From assembly GCA_046303115.1 (NCBI GenBank), contig JBKCGZ010000121.1, forward strand, positions 1 to 14,686: 14,686 bases of DNA, in the 5' to 3' direction. Made by a program: the position numbers and the translations under genes. The stretch comes from CAINEC01 sp046303115 (GTDB lineage: Bacteria > Bacteroidota > Bacteroidia > AKYH767-A > OLB10). Positions 1-8,997 of the stretch are shown piece after piece (position 1 is the first letter of the stretch; every line of letters begins with the position of its first letter). The notes under the pieces were generated by a model that was not told where the DNA came from, searched no databases, and saw only the letters and a list, made by a program, of their open reading frames with translations.

Positions 1-2688
1 CAATTCCACTTCAAACTTAGTAGGCATTAAAATCCAGGCTCTTGTTTCTTGTAAAAAACCTGGTACCACACGACCAATCGTTTCTTCCTTATCAAATGTA
101 AATACAACTTCCATATTTTGTCCTTGATAGCCATGCCAATCGCCTTTGCGCCATTCCACACTTCCGTTAACACCATCTATTAAACTCTGCGGACCTTCAG
201 CAGCATATTGACGACCAGGTGTACTGATTAGTTTAACCTTCCAATTTGGATGCGGAAGTTTATTAAAGAAACCTGTTGCTCGTCCGCTTTTTACATTCAT
301 AGAATATGAATATGCAGTAACTGATGATGTGTAATAGATATTAAATGGCTTAGTATATTCAATAGCGTTAGTTGAATCAGTATTTAACCAATATCGCATG
401 CGTAAAGAGTCAGGATTCGAAATTGTAATCAATAAACTATCGGCAAAATTTCTTTTATTAGTAATTATAAAAGGTGCATTTATGAATCCAGAAGGAAGTA
501 ATCGACCTGAAAGTTCTGGGTTTGCACCACGTCCTTTATTTGGATAGTCTTTAAGAACAGACTCGATATAACATCCATTTTTTATTCTATCATAAGAAAT
601 CAAATTGTTATCGTAAACAGCTCCGTTATAGCGAAGTGATTCTATATAAAAGGACTTAGGATTTTGTTTTTTAGCTGTAATATCTATCTTCTTACCATTT
701 TCTAAATTAATTATTGCATGATCGAATAAAGGAGTTCCAATTGCATATTGTGTACTTCCTGGTGTTACAGGGTAAAGTCCTAGTGCACTCCAAACATACC
801 AAGCCGACATTTGTCCGCAGTCTTCATTACCGGGTAAACCATCAAACGTTGTATTGTATAAACTATCTACTACACGATGGACAATCTCCTGTGTTTTCCA
901 TGGTTTCCCAATGTAGTTGTATAAATATGCCATATGATGACTTGGCTCATTACCGTGCGCATATTGTCCGATTAATCCAGTGATATCAGCTTGCTGACGC
1001 CCAGTGGTAGATGTTGGCGCATTGAATAAACCATCAAGTTTTTTATCAAACAAATTTGCACCTCCCATCATATCAATCATTCCTGGAATATCTTGAGGAA
1101 CAAAGAATGAATACTGATAACTGTTTGCTTCAGTATAATGATTATTTACTTCCAGCGGATCAAACGGCGATAACCAATTTCCATTACGACGAGGTCGCAT
1201 AAATCCTGTGGAAGGATCATATAAATTACGATATGAATATGCAAGACGATTATAATATAAGGCCTCATCATTCTTTCCTAAATACTTTGCAATTTGTGCA
1301 ACACACCACGCGTCATAAGCATACTCTAATGTTTTTGAAACCGATTCTGACTCATCATCAATTTGCAAATAATTATTCGCGTTAAAAGCTGGTAATCCTA
1401 AGTGATTCCATGTTGCACTTTTCTTTGCTGCTTCAAATGCTAATGGAATATTAAATCCTGTAATTTCTTTTGTTAATGCATCAGCAATTACAGAAACGGA
1501 ATGATAGCCTATCATACAATCTGTTTCATTGGCTCCTAATTCCCACACTGGCAAACGACCACCTTGCTCATATTGTGCTAAAAATGTTTTTATAAAATCC
1601 AGCGAACGTTTCTTATCGATTAAAGCATACATTGGATGTGCTGCTCTGAAAGTATCCCATAAGCTAAAAACAGAATACTGCGTATAGCCCTTAGCACTAT
1701 GAATCTTATTATCTCTTCCGCGATATTTACCATCCACATCTGAATACACATTCGGAACAATCATCATATGATAAAGTGATGTGTAGAAATTAGTCATGTT
1801 GCGTTGTGAAGAATCATAAACCGCTATACGACCTAATTCTTTATTCCAAGTAGCTCTTGCTTCTGTTTGGATTTGCAAAAATGTTTTCTTACCAATTTCA
1901 GTAATACGATTATTTCTTGCTCCAGCAGTACTAACAGAAGAAATTCCTGTACGAACTTCTACAACGTTCTTATCCGTTTTTTTAAAGATGAATGCAACAC
2001 GAATAGAATCGCTCACGATACTATCTCCAATTTTTATTGGATTAGTTCTTCCCATCATTTTTATTTCTGCGAATGGCTGTGAAAATTCCATAGAGAAATA
2101 AACGTACTGATCTTTTGCCCATGCTTCACTATGACGATATCCTTCGATTGTATGATCATTAACAATTTTAATTGATGACCCAAGCACTTTGTCGCGGTGC
2201 ATTAAATCAAGCAATATAGAAGGCTTATATAACGAAGGATAATTATACTTCTGAACTCCAACACGTGTTGAAGAAGTCATCTCACATTTAATTTTATTAT
2301 CATTTAACATTACCGAATAATAACCTGGCGATGCTTTTTCAGTTGCATGATTGAATGGAGAGCCATATACTAATGGATCAAAAGAAATTTTATCTGTTCC
2401 TGGCATCAGCAACACATCGCCATAATCACTACATCCTGTTCCGCTCAAATGCGTATGTGAGAAACCATAGATTAAAGAATCGTTATACCAATAACCACCG
2501 CAACCTTCCCAACTTGATTCGTTACGTGTATCAGGACTTACCTGCACCATTCCATAAGGAACAGTTGCACCTGGGTAGGTATGACCTACTCCACCAGTAC
2601 CGATTATCGGATTTACGTAATTACTAAAATCTTGCGAATAAGTATTAATAGAGGCAAGAATAAACAGAGTATAAATTAGTTTTTTCAT
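1..2688 (-). CDS. GH92 exo-alpha-mannosidase, C-terminus cut by window edge
   Basis: The reading frame is open from ATG at 2688 to the left edge (896 codons, no stop), so the 3' end is missing. The product starts with a signal peptide (MKKLIYTLFILASINTYSQ), followed at once by the GH92 N-terminal signature NPIIGTGGVGHTYPGA and, near residue 75, GFSHTHLSGTGCSDYGD. TEANSYQYSFFVPQDI (E520) and GNEDCGQMSAW (residues 620-630) are the other family hallmarks; the first I recall as the region of the general acid, the second as carrying catalytic-base and calcium-site residues. GH92 enzymes are calcium-dependent inverting exo-alpha-mannosidases acting on N-glycan mannose branches. After the catalytic part come a chitobiase-C-terminal-like beta domain (about 725-815) and the start of a discoidin-like domain (LIDGVNG at 836). 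It is the last visible gene of the operon, 43 bp after the GH2 stop. Linkage preference cannot be read from sequence alone. Confidence 0.95.
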   Translation of the reverse strand, partial: MKKLIYTLFILASINTYSQDFSNYVNPIIGTGGVGHTYPGATVPYGMVQVSPDTRNESSWEGCGGYWYNDSLIYGFSHTHLSGTGCSDYGDVLLMPGTDKISFDPLVYGSPFNHATEKASPGYYSVMLNDNKIKCEMTSSTRVGVQKYNYPSLYKPSILLDLMHRDKVLGSSIKIVNDHTIEGYRHSEAWAKDQYVYFSMEFSQPFAEIKMMGRTNPIKIGDSIVSDSIRVAFIFKKTDKNVVEVRTGISSVSTAGARNNRITEIGKKTFLQIQTEARATWNKELGRIAVYDSSQRNMTNFYTSLYHMMIVPNVYSDVDGKYRGRDNKIHSAKGYTQYSVFSLWDTFRAAHPMYALIDKKRSLDFIKTFLAQYEQGGRLPVWELGANETDCMIGYHSVSVIADALTKEITGFNIPLAFEAAKKSATWNHLGLPAFNANNYLQIDDESESVSKTLEYAYDAWCVAQIAKYLGKNDEALYYNRLAYSYRNLYDPSTGFMRPRRNGNWLSPFDPLEVNNHYTEANSYQYSFFVPQDIPGMIDMMGGANLFDKKLDGLFNAPTSTTGRQQADITGLIGQYAHGNEPSHHMAYLYNYIGKPWKTQEIVHRVVDSLYNTTFDGLPGNEDCGQMSAWYVWSALGLYPVTPGSTQYAIGTPLFDHAIINLENGKKIDITAKKQNPKSFYIESLRYNGAVYDNNLISYDRIKNGCYIESVLKDYPNKGRGANPELSGRLLPSGFINAPFIITNKRNFADSLLITISNPDSLRMRYWLNTDSTNAIEYTKPFNIYYTSSVTAYSYSMNVKSGRATGFFNKLPHPNWKVKLISTPGRQYAAEGPQSLIDGVNGSVEWRKGDWHGYQGQNMEVVFTFDKEETIGRVVPGFLQETRAWILMPTKFEVEL

Positions 2689-2731
2689 CCCTCCGAAAAT
2701 AAGAAATGAAATGAACTATCCCAACAAAATA

Positions 2732-5263
2732 CTATTTAACTGTATTGAGTGATTCGAACACTAAGTTTTTAATATCTCCGCTATAGGAAACTACCAATTT
2801 TGACTTAGGTAATAAATGAACTCCATTTAATTCTGAAGAAACTAAACCGTTTTTATCCGTTACCCGCAGGCCATAAACGAAATTAGTATTGGTCAGCTCT
2901 ATTTCATTTTCATTTATACGCTTGACTTGAATACCTGGATCAATTAGTGGTAATTGATTGGGCATTACGTTGAAATGCCAACAAGATGCGATTAACTCGC
3001 CATCATCATTTGTTAATCGTATTTGATAAATTATATTTCTGTTTTTATCGGAAACCATTTGCAAAATACCATATGTTTGAACAGTATCTGGATTGATTGT
3101 AATTGGTTTTTTTTCGTAATAAAAAGGAGCATCGATGGTATTCGTTGATGCTTGGATGATCTGTAATTTTGCTTTTACTAAATCTTGACTTCCATTTATA
3201 ATTTTCAAATCCCATTGATGTTGATTCGTATCGACAAACATTGCGATATCAGTATAGGCTTTTTGAACAGAAGAATACAACATTTTTGGCTGCATAGAAT
3301 AATCGATACAACTCCACGATATAGAAGGCCATGCATCATTTAGCTGCCAAAACAAAGTCCCAGAACAGTAAGGATAGCTAGATCGATGGATTAAGGCTGT
3401 TCTTGATATTTCCTCTGCTTGCATTAGTTGCGATAGATATGCAAATGATGAATCTGTCTTTACTAAAGGATAGTCTCTGTTTAAATATGTTGAAATAGTT
3501 TCAAAGCCGCGAGGATGTTTTTGATGATAACGGACACGACTATCCGAAGAATCAATTGCGCCGGCGTATTGCATTAAAAGCTTATTTGATGGATAACCTT
3601 GAAATCCGTATTCACTCATAAATCGAGGAATGCGATTATGATAATTAGCAAAAGGTTCAAATCCCCACCACACCCCCCAATAATGACAATCTCCCTCTGT
3701 TAAACTATTTTTTCTACCCCAACCATTCTTTGGAGAAGAAGGCCAATAAATTGTTTGAGGCGCGATTGAATCAATAACCGATGGGATTAATTCTTCAAAC
3801 AAGTTGATGTAATCATTTTGAATTTTTGAAGAGTCACTTGAAGAATATTTGAATTGACTTTGCCAACCCCAGTTATTCCAACCTTCAGAAATTTCATTGT
3901 TACCACAGAACAATGCAATACAAGGATGACTACTCAACCGTTTCACTTGTTGGCTAATTTCCTCTCGAACGGAGTTCATAAAATCAGCATCACCAGGATA
4001 CATTGCACAGGCAAACATAAAGTCTTGCCATACTAGAATTCCGTATTGATCGCAGGCATCATAAAAAGCATCTGGTAAATAATATCCTCCACCCCATACA
4101 CGAAGCATATTCATATTTGCTTCCGAAGCCATCTTTACTAAATTGAAATAAACTGAATCAGGTGTAGAAGCAGGAAACATTCCAGCAGGAACGATGTTAC
4201 AACCTTTCATAAACAAGGGTTTACCATTTACGATAAACTTAAAAGCAGCACCCTTTTCATTTTTAGTTTGATCTAATTGAATATCGCGAAACGCAAAACG
4301 ATTAAATAGTTTTTGACCATTAAAGTCGATAGTTGCCCAATATGAAAAATTCCGTTCTCCTCTTCCAGGATCCCATATACCTGCATTCTTTACACTGATT
4401 GGAATTCGAATGGTATTCTTTCCTTTTTTCAACGAAACAACTGTATCACGTTCGACTAATGTTTTCCAAACAGGACCAATTTCAAATTGAGTCACTATTT
4501 GTTTATTCAGTACTGATAAATAATACTTGCAATTAATCGTGGTATCTGTTGATGCATAAAATTCAACAGTTTGGTTACATTGATAATCGGTGGCATTTAG
4601 CTTATTTGTAGTCAAAGAAAGACCACTCAAAAAAACATTATTATAAAAAAACAACTCCACAGGTTTCCATATTCCAATTGTTTTAATTTTTTGAGCAAAG
4701 TCCCAACCATATTGATACTGCGCTTTACGAGTAAATACACGATTACCTTCTGGTAATTGATAAGGTAACGATTTGCTTTTAGATTGCTCTACTGAATCGA
4801 TAGGAAGAAAACGCACGACTAAGTGATTTTCTTTTTTTAGAATTGAGCTTACATCAACATCCTTACTTAAGAACATATTGTCATTCAAGTAAAGAAGTGA
4901 ATCATTTAAATATACTTTTGCGTAAGTATCAATTCCATTAAAACGTAGTGTTGCACTTTTACTTAACTCTACATCGGCACAAGAAAAATCACATTGGTAA
5001 ATGATAGTAGATTTCTCCAATTTACTCAAGTCACCATCTACATTTTCAAAATAAGGATTGGCTATTTTCTTCTCTTTGATTAAATCACTTTGTACATCGC
5101 CAGGAACTGTTGCCTTGTAATTATTCTTGTCGCCATTAATGATAAATGTCCAATCGCTAATTACTCTTTTTGATACTTGCTGAGCGAATGAAGAAAAACT
5201 AATCAACAAAATAAACAAACTTAAAAGAACATGCTTTTTACCTCTCATTTTTCTTATGACCAT
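2732..5263 (-). CDS. GH2 beta-mannosidase, exported
   Basis: The 843-residue protein has the GH2 layout: a sugar-binding jelly roll (about 30-210), an Ig-like domain, a TIM barrel (about 340-670) and C-terminal beta domains. RVWGGGYYLPDAFYDACD (388-405) and GILVWQDFMFACAMYP are typical of beta-mannosidases, not beta-galactosidases. The predicted acid/base is E457 in FCGNNE and the nucleophile is E551 in MSEYGFQ. The enzyme would cleave the Man-beta-1,4-GlcNAc bond of the N-glycan core, or beta-mannan fragments. The signal peptide ends near SFSSFAQ, so the enzyme is probably periplasmic. Two starts are possible: ATG at 5263 overlaps GH20 by 26 bp; ATG at 5248 (MRGKKHVLLSLF) overlaps by 11 bp, is preceded by AAGAAAA and gives a more ordinary signal peptide. 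I favour 5248, though the longer form is listed. Family call is firm; substrate comes from context. Confidence 0.94.
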   Translation of the reverse strand: MVIRKMRGKKHVLLSLFILLISFSSFAQQVSKRVISDWTFIINGDKNNYKATVPGDVQSDLIKEKKIANPYFENVDGDLSKLEKSTIIYQCDFSCADVELSKSATLRFNGIDTYAKVYLNDSLLYLNDNMFLSKDVDVSSILKKENHLVVRFLPIDSVEQSKSKSLPYQLPEGNRVFTRKAQYQYGWDFAQKIKTIGIWKPVELFFYNNVFLSGLSLTTNKLNATDYQCNQTVEFYASTDTTINCKYYLSVLNKQIVTQFEIGPVWKTLVERDTVVSLKKGKNTIRIPISVKNAGIWDPGRGERNFSYWATIDFNGQKLFNRFAFRDIQLDQTKNEKGAAFKFIVNGKPLFMKGCNIVPAGMFPASTPDSVYFNLVKMASEANMNMLRVWGGGYYLPDAFYDACDQYGILVWQDFMFACAMYPGDADFMNSVREEISQQVKRLSSHPCIALFCGNNEISEGWNNWGWQSQFKYSSSDSSKIQNDYINLFEELIPSVIDSIAPQTIYWPSSPKNGWGRKNSLTEGDCHYWGVWWGFEPFANYHNRIPRFMSEYGFQGYPSNKLLMQYAGAIDSSDSRVRYHQKHPRGFETISTYLNRDYPLVKTDSSFAYLSQLMQAEEISRTALIHRSSYPYCSGTLFWQLNDAWPSISWSCIDYSMQPKMLYSSVQKAYTDIAMFVDTNQHQWDLKIINGSQDLVKAKLQIIQASTNTIDAPFYYEKKPITINPDTVQTYGILQMVSDKNRNIIYQIRLTNDDGELIASCWHFNVMPNQLPLIDPGIQVKRINENEIELTNTNFVYGLRVTDKNGLVSSELNGVHLLPKSKLVVSYSGDIKNLVFESLNTVK

Positions 5264-7472
5264 AAACCATCACTTCGCTAATAAACAACCAGCTGTTAGA
5301 TCCTGCTCCAGGATTTCCCTCAGGCACTTTACCAATTGACTTCACAGTTATATACACCTTATCTGCAAAAAATGGTTTGTTATAAACGATAGAACAAATT
5401 GCATTTTCGTTTTTCAAAACCTGAACAGCATTAACGGAATCATTTTGAATTGTCATTGATGCAGGTGCATGAATCCAGCTACCACGATCATTTAGGTAAA
5501 TTACTTTTACGCTATCGATTGCAAAAGTATCTTTCATATCTACAGTAAGAACAGCATCTTTCCCAAGCCATCCTAACCAATGCTTGGTTGTCCATGGGAA
5601 CTCGCCAACAACACCATCAGTTAATGTTGCAGGAGGATTTGCATAATTACCTTTTGTTGGCGTTAATACAGTAACGTTAGCACCTGAAGAGGGCGCAATA
5701 GTTAAATTTTTAACCAATGTAACGGTGTCACTATTTAAAATACTTCTGATTTTAAGTAATCCAGATTCATCAATTGATACAAGATCAGTATAGGGTTCGT
5801 AATCGCTGTTATTCCACGACAAATCGATTTTCTGATTTTCTTTTGGTTTGATTTGAATTGTTAATTCTCCAATTGTTTCTGTTGGACTAATAATAACTGC
5901 AGGACGCAAATAACTTTTCGCAAAATTGACATTCCAGTTTTTAAGCAATGATTGATGTTGAATTACTTTATTCTCGAAACGAGGATAATTACGAATTAAT
6001 GAATCAGACCATAGTACTTCACTTAATGCTTCTAATCGTGGAAACAACATATACTCTACTTGCTTAGTATCGTACATGTATTCCGTCCATAGGTTTGCTT
6101 GTGCACCCAATATATACTTGCGTTGCTCGCCTTTCAGTGTATCCGGTATTGGCTGATACGCATATACTTTTTCAAGCGGAGTAAATCCACCAATGGCGAG
6201 CGGCTCTAAATTTTTCTCGCCTTGATAATGATCAAAATAACAATGAGAACCAGGAGTCATAATTGCATAATGATTTGATGTTGCAGCTGCAATTCCTCCT
6301 TCTATACCTTGCCAGCTCATGACCGTTGCATTTTGCGCCAGACCACCTTCTAAAATCTCATCCCATCCTATTAGTTTCTTTCCTTTTGATTCAAGAATCT
6401 TTTCTATGCGTTGAATAAAATAACTCTGCAATTCAAATTCATCTTTCAGATTGTTTTTCTTTTTTACTTCCTGACAAACCGGACATTCTTTCCAACGCAA
6501 TTTCGGACACTCATCTCCACCGATATGAATATATTCAGAAGGAAAAAGATTTGATACCTCATCAAGAATATCATCTAAAAATTTAAACGTTGATTCTTTA
6601 TTGCAAAAAACATCATCAAATCCACCCCAGCCAGTTGATACCTGAAATGGTCCACCTTTACAAGAAAACTCCGGATAAGAGGCTAATGCAGCCATTGAAT
6701 GTCCTGGCATTTCAATTTCTGGAATAATCGTTATACCACGAGCAGATGCATACTTAATAACCTCTTTAATTTCCTTTTGGGTATAGAATCCACCATAAGG
6801 TATGGAGTCAATTTTATGATCACGATAAGGACCGATCATACTTCCTGTGCGATTAGCTCCGACGGATGTCAACTTGGGATACTTTTTAATTTCGATTCTC
6901 CAACCTTGATCATCAACAAGATGCCAATGAAAAGTATTCATTTTATAGAGAGCTATTAAGTCGATGTATTTTTTAATAAACGTAACATCAAAGAAATGTC
7001 GTGAAACATCTAAATGCACACCACGATAACCAAATGCAGGATCATCATTAATTTGCAAACAAGGAATTTGATTGTTATGCTCAGATGCATACCATGCAAG
7101 CTGAGTAATTGTTGCTAAACCACGAATCAATCCTTTTTTACCTGCAACTAATTCAATTTTATTAGCTGTGACGGTAAGTATATACCCCTCCGTTAAATTT
7201 TTCGCATCCACGTTCAAAATAATATTCTTTACTTTTTTTGAAGCATGCGCTGAACGATTCAAATTCAAGTTCGCACTTTCGTTTAACCATTGTTGTGCTA
7301 CGCTGTAATTTGATTTTGAAGCAACAATTTTAATGTCGTTTGAAAAACTGAAATTACCGTTATAATAAATGATAGTATCAGGCTTAGGAATAATTGGCAA
7401 TTCCGTTTGCGAATAGGTAGCATGACTCACACCACAAATTAATACAAGCGCAAGAATAATTTTTTGAAACAT
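5238..7472 (-). CDS. GH20 beta-N-acetylhexosaminidase with C-terminal discoidin-like domain
   Basis: This 744-residue protein begins with a signal peptide (MFQKIILALVLICGVSHATYSQ; the Cys is preceded by Ile, so it is not a convincing lipobox). A GH20b alpha/beta domain (about 25-140) precedes the GH20 barrel (about 148-500), which shows GYRGVHLDVSRHF, FHWHLVDDQGWR and the catalytic pair D320-E321 in HIGGDECPKLRW. The family uses substrate-assisted catalysis to release terminal beta-GlcNAc or GalNAc. After the barrel come a short chitobiase-C-terminal-like beta segment (about 525-595) and an F5/8-type C (CBM32-like) domain (about 600-738, with LTDGVVGEFPW and ISEVMVYG). It lies 19 bp downstream of the transporter gene and its 3' end overlaps the GH2 gene, so translation of the two may be coupled. 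In the operon it would strip antennary GlcNAc before the mannosidases act. Confidence 0.95.
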   Translation of the reverse strand: MFQKIILALVLICGVSHATYSQTELPIIPKPDTIIYYNGNFSFSNDIKIVASKSNYSVAQQWLNESANLNLNRSAHASKKVKNIILNVDAKNLTEGYILTVTANKIELVAGKKGLIRGLATITQLAWYASEHNNQIPCLQINDDPAFGYRGVHLDVSRHFFDVTFIKKYIDLIALYKMNTFHWHLVDDQGWRIEIKKYPKLTSVGANRTGSMIGPYRDHKIDSIPYGGFYTQKEIKEVIKYASARGITIIPEIEMPGHSMAALASYPEFSCKGGPFQVSTGWGGFDDVFCNKESTFKFLDDILDEVSNLFPSEYIHIGGDECPKLRWKECPVCQEVKKKNNLKDEFELQSYFIQRIEKILESKGKKLIGWDEILEGGLAQNATVMSWQGIEGGIAAATSNHYAIMTPGSHCYFDHYQGEKNLEPLAIGGFTPLEKVYAYQPIPDTLKGEQRKYILGAQANLWTEYMYDTKQVEYMLFPRLEALSEVLWSDSLIRNYPRFENKVIQHQSLLKNWNVNFAKSYLRPAVIISPTETIGELTIQIKPKENQKIDLSWNNSDYEPYTDLVSIDESGLLKIRSILNSDTVTLVKNLTIAPSSGANVTVLTPTKGNYANPPATLTDGVVGEFPWTTKHWLGWLGKDAVLTVDMKDTFAIDSVKVIYLNDRGSWIHAPASMTIQNDSVNAVQVLKNENAICSIVYNKPFFADKVYITVKSIGKVPEGNPGAGSNSWLFISEVMVYGHKKNER

Positions 7473-7474
7473 GT

Positions 7475-7488
7475 GATTTTATAAAATC
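7475..7488. repeat. 14-bp perfect palindrome in the transporter-GH20 gap
   Basis: GATTTTATAAAATC is its own reverse complement and fills most of the 19-bp gap between the transporter stop and the GH20 ATG. It is AT-rich and could arise by chance. If functional it would place a weak hairpin, or a protein site, directly on the GH20 translation start. Confidence 0.4.
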
Positions 7489-7491
7489 AGA

Positions 7492-8934
7492 TTAGTGAGC
7501 TGAAGTAGATTTTTGATCGTAGTCGATGCCTTGAGATGCAAGAATTGACTTTGCTCTCCATCCGTAATAAGCAAGATATAAGAAACAAGCAACCCCAACG
7601 AAATAACTATAACGTATTCCTAATAAATCATTGCTAGCTAAGACCCCTTGCAATAAACTAACGAATCCTCCACCCATAATCATCATAATTAAAAATCCTG
7701 AGCCTTCATTTGTTTTCTTACCTAAGCCTGCAATAGCTAACGTAAAAATACAAGGCCACAAAGTGGAGCAGAACAATCCAACAGAGATAAACGCATACAC
7801 ACTTGTCATACCTGAAGTAAGCATTCCTGTTAATAGAGCAACAATTCCGAAGGAAGAAAAAATCAATAATTGCTTTGCAGGATTTCCGCTACTTAAATAA
7901 TCCGCAAGAATTAAAACAACTATTACAGCAGCGTAAGCGAAGAAGATTGATATATCGTGATTGGCAATTGTATTCACCAATAAAAATATTCCAAAAGCTG
8001 CGTATGGCAACAACCATTTCAAAATATTTTTTAATCCTGAAGTTACATCCATTGCTCCCACGGCACCTGTCCAGCGACCAATCATTAAACTTGCCCAGAA
8101 CAAGGAAACATAAGGTGCGATTTCATTGGTGGGAGTATTTAGATAAACCTTCATGTACTCTGGTAAATTAGATGCTGTTGAAACTTCCACACCCACATAT
8201 AAAAAGATTGCAATCATACCCATCCATAACTGAGGGTAAGACAAAACCGATTTTGAGTTTTTATCTTCAACAATATCTTCCTTCACGTCATCATAATGAA
8301 TTTGATTAGGTAGACTTGAAAACTTGAATAGAACTGCCACGATTAAAAATGCTGCTCCTAAAATTAGATAAGGCACTTTCACTGCTGATAATGAATCTAG
8401 TTTTGCACCTTCGCTTATAGCTCCGAAGATGGCAAAAGAAACGATGATTGGTCCAATGGTAGTACCAACGTTATTAATCCCACCAGCAAGACTTAAACGT
8501 TGGGCTCCTTTTTTGGGATCTCCGATGGTAATCGCTAAAGGATTAGCAGCAGTTTGTTGCAATGAGAAGCCGAGTGCTACGATAAACAGGCCTGAAATCA
8601 TCAATCCGAAAGAAGCCTGCTCGGCAGCTGGATAAAACAATAAAGAACCAACAGCCGAAATTGTTAAGCCTAACGCGATTCCATTTTTATAGCCGAGACG
8701 ATTAAGCAAATCGCCACCAGTAGCTTTCGAAATAAAATAATAAATGAGTGAACCAACAGTATATGCCACATAGAAAGCGAAGGAAATCATTTGGCTTTGC
8801 CACTGTTCTAAATTTAGTTTCTCTTTGAATACAGGAATTAAAATATCATTACTTGCTGCTACGAATCCCCAGAAAAAGAATACAGATATAAGTATTAAGA
8901 AGGCATTACTTGAATTTTGTTGTTTGATTTCCAT
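7492..8934 (-). CDS. MFS sugar:H+ symporter, FucP/NagP-like
   Basis: A 480-residue polytopic protein with about 12 hydrophobic helices, within the usual size range for the family. The N-terminal helix FLILISVFFFWGFVAASNDILIP and the block QQTAANPLAITIG (126-138) with AQRLSLAGGINNVGTTIGPI match the fucose/galactose/GlcNAc proton-symporter group of the major facilitator superfamily, where QTAANP is a hallmark. A charged cytoplasmic loop (about 205-232) separates the two halves. It is the first gene of the operon and sits 19 bp before GH20. By analogy with NagP-type transporters linked to hexosaminidases I infer GlcNAc uptake across the inner membrane, but mannose or another released hexose is possible. 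No convincing TTG-N19-TAnnTTTG promoter is visible just upstream of the ATG, which suggests either a diverged promoter or one further upstream in the broken gene. Confidence 0.9.
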   Translation of the reverse strand: MEIKQQNSSNAFLILISVFFFWGFVAASNDILIPVFKEKLNLEQWQSQMISFAFYVAYTVGSLIYYFISKATGGDLLNRLGYKNGIALGLTISAVGSLLFYPAAEQASFGLMISGLFIVALGFSLQQTAANPLAITIGDPKKGAQRLSLAGGINNVGTTIGPIIVSFAIFGAISEGAKLDSLSAVKVPYLILGAAFLIVAVLFKFSSLPNQIHYDDVKEDIVEDKNSKSVLSYPQLWMGMIAIFLYVGVEVSTASNLPEYMKVYLNTPTNEIAPYVSLFWASLMIGRWTGAVGAMDVTSGLKNILKWLLPYAAFGIFLLVNTIANHDISIFFAYAAVIVVLILADYLSSGNPAKQLLIFSSFGIVALLTGMLTSGMTSVYAFISVGLFCSTLWPCIFTLAIAGLGKKTNEGSGFLIMMIMGGGFVSLLQGVLASNDLLGIRYSYFVGVACFLYLAYYGWRAKSILASQGIDYDQKSTSAH

Positions 8935-8997
8935 TTTCTTTTGTGATTTGGTTGCTGAAAATACAAAAAAAACGAGAGGATATTTAACCTATAAAAA

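Noticed and set aside
714..4036. Several plus-strand open frames of 60-90 codons opposite the GH92 and GH2 genes
   Set aside because: They lie antisense to strongly supported glycosidase genes, have no signal peptides or recognisable motifs, and look like translation of the complementary strand.
6699..8635. Plus-strand open frames opposite the GH20 and transporter genes
   Set aside because: Antisense shadows; composition mirrors the hydrophobic or barrel-coding strand below them.
8935..8997. Promoter for the glycosidase operon directly before the transporter ATG
   Set aside because: The best candidate box on the minus strand (TATTTTCA) has no well-spaced TTG and lies very close to the start codon.
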